A stretch of DNA of 64,000 nucleotides from Bolinopsis microptera (Eukaryota > Ctenophora > Tentaculata > Lobata > Bolinopsidae), in contig NC_087078.1 of the NCBI RefSeq assembly GCF_026151205.1, positions 1,030,175-1,094,174 on the forward strand. The letters run 5' to 3'. The stretch's first letter is position 1; each line of letters opens with the position of its first letter. Shown here in pieces: positions 45,401 to 57,400 of the stretch. The notes beneath the pieces were generated by a model. It was not told the DNA's origin. It saw nothing but the letters and a program-made list of their open reading frames with translations, and searched no databases. The position numbers and the translations under genes were made by a program.

Positions 45401-48400
45401 TAACTCTAATCTCTAGGGATTAGACCAGTTACAGAGATCCCCATTATTAATATCATTGTTTATATCATTGTTGTATCTTTCATTCAAATTTCTGATTGTT
45501 TCTGAATAAACTCAGTGAAGACAGATTCTAATGGAAATAAATAGCTGAATAACGTATCGACATTTCTACGTCATACTCATATTCTGAAATAGTGTTAATT
45601 CAATTATAACGATCAAGATTCACAGTAAAAATTATTTTACAGTGGATAAATATTTTACAGTTATATATTTTGTTTGAAATAAATTTCGTCGTAAAATTTT
45701 TACAGTGAATCTTGATCGTTATAATTGAATCTGTCTTCACTGAGTCTATTCAGAAACAATCAGAAATTTGAATGAAAGAAACAACAAATGTGTTTATGAG
45801 ACTCAATAACACTACACGAATCCACCAGAATATCATTGTTGTTACATTATTGTTGTTACATTATTGTTATTTTGTTGCAAATGAGGGTGTCACGCAGTTA
45901 CACCTTCAATAAGGACACGTGAAACTTACTGATGGTGTCCTTACGCCGTAAAGCTAAACAGAAACATTTTATAGTCCAGTACTTTTACCCGCTAATATTC
46001 CTGCAAAATATACATGCTACATAATATGTACAGTTTATCTAAAGTAACTAATACAAATATACAAATATACAAATATACATACTACACAATATGTACAGTT
46101 TATCTAAAGTAACTAATACTACATAGTACAATGTACTGATATCCACTACTGTACCGGTAGTGTACACTTGTTTAGTGTTTACTTGTTAAATGTTAAACAG
46201 TGCACACACCACGACCCTGCTTCATTGTAACTACTGTTTCAGTAGTAGTGTAATAGTGTGCTAGTGCAGTAGTGTGCTAGTGTAGTATGTACTACTAATA
46301 GTGTAACTTAACTAGCACGTGTAGTAACTAGTGTAGTAACTAGTGTAGTAACTAGTGTAGTAACTAGTGTAGTAACTAGTGTAGTAACTAGTGTAGTAAC
46401 TAGTGTAGTAACTAGCACGTGTTGTAACTAGTGTAGTAACTAGTGTAGTAACTAGTGTAGTAACTAGTGTAGTAACTAGTGTAGTAACTAGTGTAGTAAC
46501 TAGTGTAGTAACTAGTGTAGTAACTAGTGTAGTAACTAGTGTAGTAACTAGTGTAGTAACTAGTGTAGTAACTAGTGTAGTAACTAGTGTAGTAACTAGT
46601 GTAGTAACTAGTGTAGTAACTAGTGTAGTAACTAGTGTAGTAACTAGTGTAGTAACTAGTGTAGTAACTAGTGTAGTAACTAGTGTAGTAACTAGCACGT
46701 GTTGTAACTAGTGTAGTAACTAGTGTAGTAACTAGTGTTGTAACTAGTGTAGTAACTAGTGTAGTAACTAGTGTAGTAACTAGTGTAGTAACTAGTGTAG
46801 TAACTAGTGTAGTAACTAGTGTAGTAACTAGTGTAGTAACTAGCACGTGGTGTAACTAGTGTAGTAACTAGCACGTGTTGTAATTACACAGCAACTTTGC
46901 TAACTACCAGCTAACAAGCTCCAACGAGAGTTAAACTTTACCAGTAACTACACTTTACTTTATATTATATATTATACATTTAGTAACGGTTTTAAACACA
47001 ACAGTAATAAGCTTTGTATGTGACTGACAGTGTACCTGACTCTAACACCTGATAAACACGTGCAGTATTACTGTACCACGTGCAGTATTACTGTACCACG
47101 TGCAGTATCACTGTACCACGTGCAGTATTACTGTACCACGTGCAGTATTACTGTACCACGTGCAATATTACTGTACCACGTGCAGTATTACTGTACCACG
47201 TGCGTCGTGCAGTATTACTGTACCACGTGCAGTATTAGTGTACCACGTGCAGTATTACTGTACCACGTGCAGTATTACGGTACCACGTGCAGTATTACTG
47301 TACCACGTGCAGTATTACTGTACCACGTGCAGTATTACTGTACCACGTGCAGTATTACTGTACCACGTGCAGTATTACTGTACCACGTGCAGTATTAGTG
47401 TACCACGTGCGTCGTGCAGTATTAGTGTACCACGTGCAGTATTAGTGTACCACGTGCAGTATTAGTGTACCACGTGCAGTATTACTGTACCACGTGCAGT
47501 ATTACTGTACCACGTGCAGTATTACTGTACCACGTGCAGTATTACTGTACCACGTGCAGTATTACTGTACCACGTGCAGTATTACTGTACCACGTGCGTC
47601 GTGCAGTATTACTGTACCACGTGCGTCGTGCAGTATTGCTGTACCACGTGCAGTATTAGTGTAGCATGACAACTAACAATAATAGAGAACAATAATTAAT
47701 TGCCAGGACAGAACTTCAGGTATTATAGAGTGTCAAGTTAAGATCATATTAATTGTAATATTTGCACAGGCCACAGTTTAACACAGTATTTAAAAAGAAC
47801 AGGTGGCAAGCACTTGAAAAACCTAGCTCTTTCTAGCTTCTTTTTGTTAGACATTAAAATATCACGTTCATAAACAGACGTTTTTAAGATTTATCACAGC
47901 ATGAATTTGGCTATTAATAAATGAAGCATGAGATTTTAGGCAGCGTATTTGATTGAACAAGCTCTAATCACACTGATCACACTAATCACACTGACCTACG
48001 ACAAACCATGCTCACAGTCACACTGCTTGATCTAGAGCTGCCTCCTCATGTTCCCTCAAATAACTAGATATTATGACTTTATGATAACCAGCTTATTAAA
48101 TGTGATTTAAGAAAGGTAGCTGCCAAGACGCTAACTATTTCACTAATTATTGAGATATTAATTATTAATATGTTAATTATGCGCATAGTATGTGCATAGT
48201 ATGTGCATGTAAGCAAGTCACGAATCTAACAAGCACTGTGGTCCGGTTTCTTGTAGCTGATCTAGCTGCCACAGACTCTACATTATTACTCAAATAACTC
48301 ATCATACTACTACTACTTAATATGATAAGGTTATAACAAATAATAATAATAATATGATAATTAATAAATATTAAAAACAATAATAATTAATAAATATTAT

Positions 48401-51400
48401 GGTATGAGATCTGATCACCTACAACTTAACTTCTCAAAGATTTGTAATAATAGGAACTTGTGGGTTGATTGGTTCTCATTCGGGATTTTCATTTAGAATT
48501 AGAAAAAGTCGTTATATTATTGCGGAGCCAGGGTGGGAACTGTCTGCATCTGGCTACAACACTTCCATTACATAATATTAATGATACTCAAATTAGTTGT
48601 TATACAGTAGTGTTGAAAGTATAAATAGTGTTGAAAGTATTATATTAATAATATTCTTTGATTAATTTTAATTTATTTGTTTTTTTAAGTTTTTGTACTA
48701 GGGTTAATTTTAAATATAATTGTGCTTATGCTTGACTCACTCTGCATTAACAGGCTTAACCGAATATTATTAACCTTTTTACATGCAGTTAAATAATTCG
48801 AATAATGGAGTTTAAATAACCAAATAGTTTACTCTAGCAGCGGGGTGTAGAGTAGTAGTACAGTAGTACAGTAGTACAGCGTAATTAGCAACTCTAACAG
48901 TTAGTCTGATCCAAATACTCAAATAGTTCTATACTGTATTGAGAACGCCGTATCAAGGAATCAGTAAATGTAGAGGATTCTCAGTGTTGATTTGCAGGTA
49001 AATGTAGAAGATTCTCAGTGTTGATTTGCAGGTAAATGTAGAAGATTCTCAGTGTTGATTTGCAGGTAAATGTAGAAGATTCTCAGTGTTGATTCGTGGA
49101 GCTATGGTTAAACTATGTCAAATCTTATTGCACGGGTTTACATACACCTTTAACACGGAGTGCGATGTACAACGTCCTAACTCGAACAATTATTTATTTT
49201 TGAAGCCCTCACTTACTTTAACAAAACCAGCCTCAACTGAAATCCTTCTTGAAAGATAAAATACAATTATCCCTTCTTTTTTTCGTGTTTTCAAGAACCC
49301 ACTTTACCACACTGCTCCACACAGCACCATAAATTAGCTTACACAGTCGTTATCTCCCTGCTATCTCAAACCTCCGTCAGTTTTACAGTAAATCTCAGAT
49401 AAAGATGACCCTTGATGGACCAGCTTGATAGCTCCTATTTGTACTACCATATATGGTATAATTACTCCCCCTTGTGTTTTGATTAGTGCTTAAGACGGAC
49501 GTAACACGCGCGTCAGCTTACGTAGTCCAGGTGCGAGGTTGGGGTGCGGGGTTGGGGTGCGGGGTTGGGGTGCGCCTCACAAGATACTGACTAATAGCTA
49601 ATAAGGAAATTAGAATCTAGAAATTAAAACATGATAGAATAATATCGGGTTTTATTTGTAAATTATTGTGTGAAGATATCTTATAAGCTCCATGGAGAAA
49701 CTGTATCGTATAGTTGTAAAGATATAGTAAATATACAGTGTATGGGCTAGTGGGTCTGCTATAAAACCAGGGGTCAGCATTTTTAACAGAAGTAAAAACA
49801 TTCCAAATATTTGGTTTGCACACGGAAAAAGGTAATCCAATTAGGCAATTAGTCTGGTGGTGTTACCCAGTCAAGGTGCTGTGAAGTATGAAGTATCTAC
49901 TAGATTTCTAACCAGCCAATGAGAGGGAAGTATTTGAGCTGGGAACCAATAAGATTGCTTTATTTAGTCACGTGATAAGAGTGTCTGGAGAAAGTAATAT
50001 GGTAATGAAATTGTATCGTCTGGCGACACATCAAACACTACTCTTTACACTTATTGGGAAATGTGGGACAAAGTGGAGCTGGTTTATAACTTGCTGATAA
50101 CAATTTCAGAGCCTATTAAAGACCGGTTAATGGCTATTTAATAGCCGATTAATGGCCGCGGTGGTTAATGACCGTCTTATTAAAGGATATTGTTGTTGTA
50201 CTCAGATACTGAAGCAAATATGGCCCTATTAAATCACCCTGTATATGGAATCATTACAACACAGAAAAGATGCTCATGTCCGACGACTCATGGGAATTTC
50301 AAATTTGAAGGCTTATCTTGTCCTAAAAATCCTTAAATAGTCACAAAACTTTACTGCTTCGTCTCGTATTTGGTAACCATGGTTACAGTGTGTAACTAGT
50401 GGTAATTTGGTAACCTAGGATTAAAAACTAATGAGGTGGGGTGAAGGAATGCTGGTGTCAAGAGGGATACCCTACAATACCATGTCATCATCAACATTTA
50501 TAGTAAGCAGAACACAGTTATCATGGAAACAGAACACAGTTATCATGGGATTGCGTTAAAGTGGTGAGAGAATTGTCACTAACTTTACTTAGGCTGGAAT
50601 ATATAATAATAATAATGATGTCGTAATGAACCAACGTCATGTAGTGATGTTGAACTAACGTTGAATGTTACTCAGATCAACTCTTCACTGACCTAGACGT
50701 GTCAACTCAAGGGTTTTATAAACCACCACCAGCCTAACAGTATACTAGTAAAGAAGAATCCTCAATAATTAGTAAGAACAAAGAGTTAACCACGTGACAT
50801 AACCACTCCTTCTGTTTATCAAGAGTTAATATATTATTACAGTTTACACTCATGAGAAGCACATGTATTTGTAATGTCATGTACTGTTGGTAATATTGTA
50901 TGTACTTGATAGTTTCAAGTTATGTGACTTTGAACTAAAATGAGAATAGAGAAATAGAATGAAAGTAGGATGAAAGTCAATGTTGTAATTAGAGATAAAA
51001 TTAAAAGTGATAGTAACAATAAAAGTGATCTAACCTGGTGAAGTAAGATTAAAAGTGAACTCCTGGTGAAGTGAGATTAAAAGAGAAAAATGATAGTGAA
51101 AGTGAAACTAACCTGGCAAAGTGATAGTGAAAGTGAAACTAACCTGGTGACCCTGTATTCGGGGTTGTTATTCTCGTCTACAGAGAGGTTATTAACACTA
51201 GGCCAGGGGGACTCAGCCACGCTGTGCCGGTGAGAGGACTGCTCACTGTCGTTATCTAACAACTCCCTACTGCAGGCGAGGTGAGAGGAGGAGAGGAGAG
51301 GGGCTTGGTAAACTCGGTCTGAGGGGACAGAATAGGTTTATTAATTCACCCTGATATTTTTGTGAAATTTTATTTGGAGATAGCAATTGACCAACAAACT

Positions 51401-54400
51401 AGGGCCTGTGACCGAACTTTTGAGGGGGTTCCGGACTCCGGTTGCCCACCGGTGCCGGGCGCCGGCGGGACAGCCACGCCCATTTTTGGTCCCAATTATG
51501 CCAAATCACCTTAACATGCCCAAAATCCAGATTTTAGGTGCTCTACTTGTGGTCCACTGATTAACTCGTACATGAATTTTCATCAAGATTGTACAAAAAA
51601 TGACTGAGTTATGAGCCAAAAACCATATGCCCAAATTTCACACCAAAATCAGGGTGAACCCCCCTTAAGTAGGTAATTTATCAATTTATTTACTAATTGC
51701 TAAATGGCTACTCTTAAAAGGATAGAAGAAAAAGTGAACGCCTTCACTGGTCCATGGCAGTGTGCATATAAACGCGCTCGTTCTTGTGCTGATATTGTTT
51801 GGTGTCAGCGAGTTCTACTGTCAGTTGTCCAAAGGAAGAAATGGGAGTATCATCGCATGGGCATTGATATGTCTAGTGCGTTTGACACGATCAAACGCAC
51901 TACGATTCTTGAACTCCTGAAACTGTGTGGCTGTACTGAGGATGAGCTGAGGATTGTCTGGTTGTTGTTGTCCAACACAAAGCTACGGGTGAAGGTAAAT
52001 GGAGTTCTTTCAGCTGAGTTTTTAAGTCTCCTTGGAGCTTTCCAGGGTGACTGTCTATCCGGCTGTCTGTTCACCCTTGTCTTGGCTGGTGCTTTGAATG
52101 AACTTAGATGGACTATAACAATCAGTTTAGATAGGCCGATCCCCCCGATTACTATTGCTGGCCTTCCACTTGACACTGAATATGCTGATGATGTTGACTT
52201 CAATGATGAAGAGGAAGACAACTTGAGAGCTATTTTGCCCCAGGCAACAGCTATACTCGAGAAATGGAACCTCTTTGTCAATGAAGACAAAACGGACTTC
52301 ACTCATGTTTATTTAGCTAGTACGGGTGAAGTCGACAGTGATGGAAAATTAGTGTCGGGGAATGAAGCATGGAGGAAAAGTATCACTCTAGGGTCCGTCT
52401 TGTGTAGCAAAGCTGATATTCAGCGTCGCATAAACCTGGGATATGCTGCCTTTAACAATTACAAGAAGGCCTGGAGTGATAAACTGCCCCTAAACAAACG
52501 TCTAATACTGTATAATGCTTTAGTCGTATCGGTTCTTATGTACAACTCATCCTGTTGGGCCGTCCCCAAAATATTCCTTGAAAAACTAGATGTTGTTCAC
52601 CGCAGACATCTTCGCACTATTTTGAATATAAAGTACCCAGGAGTCATCTCCAACAAAAACTTGTATAAACGCTGCAATGCTGAACCATTGTCAGAAAAAG
52701 TGGCCCGTAGTCGGTGGAGAATGTTAGGACATGTTTTGCGGGGTCCTATTGACGGACCAGCGTTTTCTTCCCTCATTTTTGCCATCAATACACTGGACTT
52801 ACCAGGGAGAAGAGGAAGACCCCAAAGCAATCTTTTCTCGCTGATTGTGCATGATTTATGTAAAAGAAATCTTTATTTGAATAATATCTTTGACCTGCAT
52901 TATCTCCGTAATTTGAGTTATGACAAGAGATATTGGCGGAAATTGCAATGAAGTTTTTAATTTTTAGTTTTTGTTTTAGGGAAAGATTAGACTCGGGCGT
53001 TGTTTTTTTAACTATCCCTTGTTTAGAACTTTGATTTAATAATAATAATAATTGCTAAATAGATTGGATTGCTCTGTATAGTGTCACAGCTCAACTTTTC
53101 GGTATTCGGTAACACCGACAAATTCTCCATGTCTATAATAATTGGTCTGGACTATAAAGAACTTCTGCAGTGTGAAGTCCTCCTGAAACCTCAAATCACA
53201 TACTTCGGAGCTTTAGTACTGGACGGGTTAAGTAAAAGGCGGCCAGTATAAGAAGCCAGTTTAATTGTCGTTATAGTCAGCCAGATGGTCGCTCAGCTGC
53301 ACAAAAACATGTGAAGACCTTTTTATTTCCCAGGAATTCTTCTTTTTAACTAACTAAGTATCTGATATTTGCCTTGCTAGGACAGTTCTAAATCCATATG
53401 AATCTACTAACTAGCTATAGTTCCCTTATTTCAACGAACACTGATTTGAGGTTTTGTAGCTGTAGCTTCTCCCGCATACCGGGATGAGTTTTGTAATTTC
53501 GATACCCAGAAGTAAAGTTATGACCCGTTGAAAAATATTGTTTTTATCATAAAATGCTCATAAAATTTCTAACACGCCAATTATTCTGTCACCCTGCTGT
53601 ATAAAGCCTGTCCAAACAAGTTGTGCAAGTTGTGCAGTGTGAAGCTGTCCTGAAACTTGAATCACATACTACAGTAAACACTGGTTAGTAAGGTTCTTTA
53701 ACTGCTTTGTCCACATATTATTCACTTGCCGGTATGTCGATCAGCAGTCGTTTATATTTCTACTGTAAAGTTTTGTTGTTCAATTCCTCGTACAGTTACA
53801 TCGTACAGTACGAGGTGGAATTATTGACGTTTTGCGAGCAAGTTGAGCCGACATAAGAACTAACATTGAATTATTAACTCTCAAAGATATAATGCGCATA
53901 AATTTAAACAGTTCTTATCGATACCTCACATTTTTATCAACACCTGTTTATTCTTGTTGTGATGTCTAATGGAGTGGCGGCTAAAAATGATCGAGATCAT
54001 TCTGTTTTGCTGACCCAATCAAAATACAGACAGTAAATGTTAGAGGATGCCACCGGTCATTTCTGAAGCCTCTTTTATTTGGTAACACTATTCAACACTA
54101 TTGTATTGTTGCTGTAGTTTAAGAATAGTCGCTTAGCTCCACAATTTGAAGATATCTTTTGAAGACTTTGTGTTTTAACTGAATTACAAGTATCGTTACA
54201 GTATCGTTACAGTATCGTTACAGTATCGTTACAGTATCGTTACAGTATCGTTACAGTATCGTTACAGTATCGTTACAGTATCGTTACAGTATCGTTACAG
54301 TATCGTTACAGTATCGTTAAAGTATCGTTACAGTATCGTTACAGTATCGTTACAGTATCGTTACAGTATCGTTACAGTATCGTTACAGTATCGTTACAGT

Positions 54401-57400
54401 ATCGTTACAGTATCGTTACAGTATCGTTACAGTATCGTTACAGTATCGTTACAGTATCGTTACAGTATCGTTACAGTATCGTTACAGTATCGTTACAGTA
54501 TCGTTACAGTATCGTTACAGTATCGTTACAGTATCGTTACAGTATCGTTACAGTATCGTTACAGTATCGTTACAGTATCGTTACAGTATCGTTACAGTAT
54601 CGTTACAGTATCGTTACAGTATCGTTACAGTATCGTTACAGTATCGTTACAGTATCGTTACAGTATCGTTACAGTATCGTTACAGTATCGTTACAGTATC
54701 GTTACAGTATCGTTACAGTATCGTTACAGTATCGTTACAGTATCGTTACTATATGTGTTGCTATAGTTACAGCCTGACTGAGTGACTGTGTTGCTATTAG
54801 TCAGGCTGACAACTATTGATGTTCCCTTTAAAGTACTCTGATTTGATGTCCTGTATATGTCACATAGTCCGCGTGACAGTGACCAGTCAGGTCACCGGTT
54901 AGCTATCAACCCCTGCTTTGTGAACACAGCCAGCCAGGAGTGGGTGGGTATGTGACTCAGTCAGGTGGTTACCACGTGACTGGAGGGAACCACGTGACTG
55001 GAGGGAACCACGTGGTTACCACGTGACTGGAGGGAACCACGTGGTTACCACGTGACTGGAGGGAACCACGTGGTTACCACGTGACTGGAGGGAACCACGT
55101 GACTGGAGGGAACCACGTGACTGGAGGGAACCACGTGACTGGAGGGAACCACGTGACTGGAGGGAACCACGTGACTGGAGGGAACCACGTGACTGGAGGG
55201 AACCACCTCTCTCGTTGCTAGTGGGCGGGTCAAACCACCGCTAACAATGTTGATACCCGCCGTCAGCTGTCGTCCAGTAGTACTTAGCTTTGTAGGTTAA
55301 AACTCGTGAGATCTTAATTCAGTAAATGTTTCAAACTATCAGGTAAGTGACTGCTCGTTTTGTGTGCGCTGGTCTTTTATAGTTAACTTTCTGGGCAGCA
55401 GTAGTAGTAGTAGTAGTAGTTATTCATCCTTCGTCATTCCACAGATTTTGTGATTTGTATGTATATTTTACCGAGGACATGATCATGAACATTATTATAA
55501 TGGCGTATTGAGGTCACACTTTTTGAGATTTACAGGTGTGCGGGTGGGTACTGTATTTTACAAAAACACCGGAAACAGGAATTATGACAGGGTCAGTCAC
55601 GTGACTAGATATTTACCCGCAAAAGATGAAAGATGCACAGTTTGCAAGGTTTCAAATTTTATTACAGTTATATTGCTATAAAATATAAATTATGTGTCGT
55701 ACTTTCTCAAATATCCTCCCTGATAAAAATAGAACACAGCAAACATATTGTAACTTGGTGAAGGGGCAGCGTGCGCGGCTGGTAATCTTGAGGTTGCGAG
55801 TTCGAGCCTGGTCATGTAGCATTGGTACGTGGGCTAAACTATCCGTTTAAGATACTACTACTACTACTACATACACTGAGTATAGATCACACAATCTGCT
55901 GTGTTCTAACATTTCAGAGCTGTAATTACTTGGTAGTAATGTGTAACTTGGAAACATTAATAACCAAGTAAAATAAACGTGAAACTATTTAAAAAACCTG
56001 TCTCTTAATAGTTAATAACTTACAGTAAGCTTTACTATAAAGCTTACCCTAAAAAGTTAATCAAAACTAATGAGAAATTAGTCACTCTCTGCTCACTCAA
56101 TTAAACTACAAAGCTTTCCAATTATCTAAAGTCAAGCACGAAAGCGCCCATCAGCAATTTGTCCAAAACCAGAAACCTAACTCATGAAGGAAACTTGTGT
56201 CAGGGGAGGGAAACATGATGATAACCTTTAACCACGTGCTCTTTATTCTTGAGTAGATCTCTTTATCATCTTATTAAACAGCCTTCAAGACTTTATTTTG
56301 TGTAAGCTTGGCTTTTCTCTGTGATGCTGCTTTGATGGTGGCGTGAATTAATTCCACTGCTTTTTCACTTTGCCAACTGCTCGTGACTAACGTGATAGTG
56401 GAATTTAATTTAGCTCTACCACGTGCACAGTACGGTATGAAAATACCGTTGCCATTCAATGTTGTATGTTGTTGGACATACCACATGTCATTCAAATTAA
56501 TACAATTCAAGTAAAGATAGACGAATTCTAGAGTGGATTCTTTTGGAGGCAATCCTTTATTCAAAATGATCAAGCGGTTTAATTTGTCCAGACCAGTCAG
56601 TGTACATTATTTCGATACAATTCGTTTTGTTTGACTCGATTTGACAGACACATGTCACATAGTCTCTTTTCGGGTAGTCTCCTTTTCTGTTTAACACACG
56701 AGACGGTCCTGTATCTCTGTGTATATCTAGATACCAATCTGTGTGTATCTAATATCTATGTGTGTATCCAGATACCAATCTGTGTATATCTAGATACCAA
56801 TCTGTGTGTATCTAGATACCAATCTGTGTGTATCTAGATACCAAACTGTGTGTATCCAGATACCAATCTGTGTATATCTAGATACTAAACTGTGTGTATC
56901 CAGATACCAAACTGTGCGTATCTAGATACCAATCTGTGTGTTAAAGTATGGTCAGTTATATGAGCTAATCGCTCATTTTTGAAATTTCTCAGATAGGGAA
57001 AATAAATATTTGTATCGGCTTTCGAACATTGCATCGTAATGACTTTTGAATAGGCTAAAAATGGTCGTAATGGCGACATTTATGTACAACTTATGAAGCA
57101 ACATATTCCAAAAAACATTATTGGCTAAAAATGATTTTAGCCATGCGCTGACCCAGTTGTTAACTTTTGACAGAAACCTGTTGGACACTTCTGGACTTGT
57201 CTAAACTAACCCCAATGAACGCATTTGTCTTGCTCTTGTTTTAATGTCGCTTTGTTCACCATCAATTACGTGATATTACTGGTGATGTCTGCTTAACTTG
57301 GCATAAATGCAATAAAAACAGTTCTGAACGTAAAAGCTACCCATTCAATACTTAAATAACTTTTGACAGGATTTATTTTGTTAGCCTTAAGATGGGAGAC

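Noticed and set aside
46312..47659. LVTTLVTT and YYCTTCSI repeat proteins
   Set aside because: Low-complexity translations of the 12-bp and 20-bp arrays.
55754..55868. Functional tRNA gene
   Set aside because: A- and B-box-like words are present but no acceptor stem or complete cloverleaf; the 3' TAC repeats point to a SINE.
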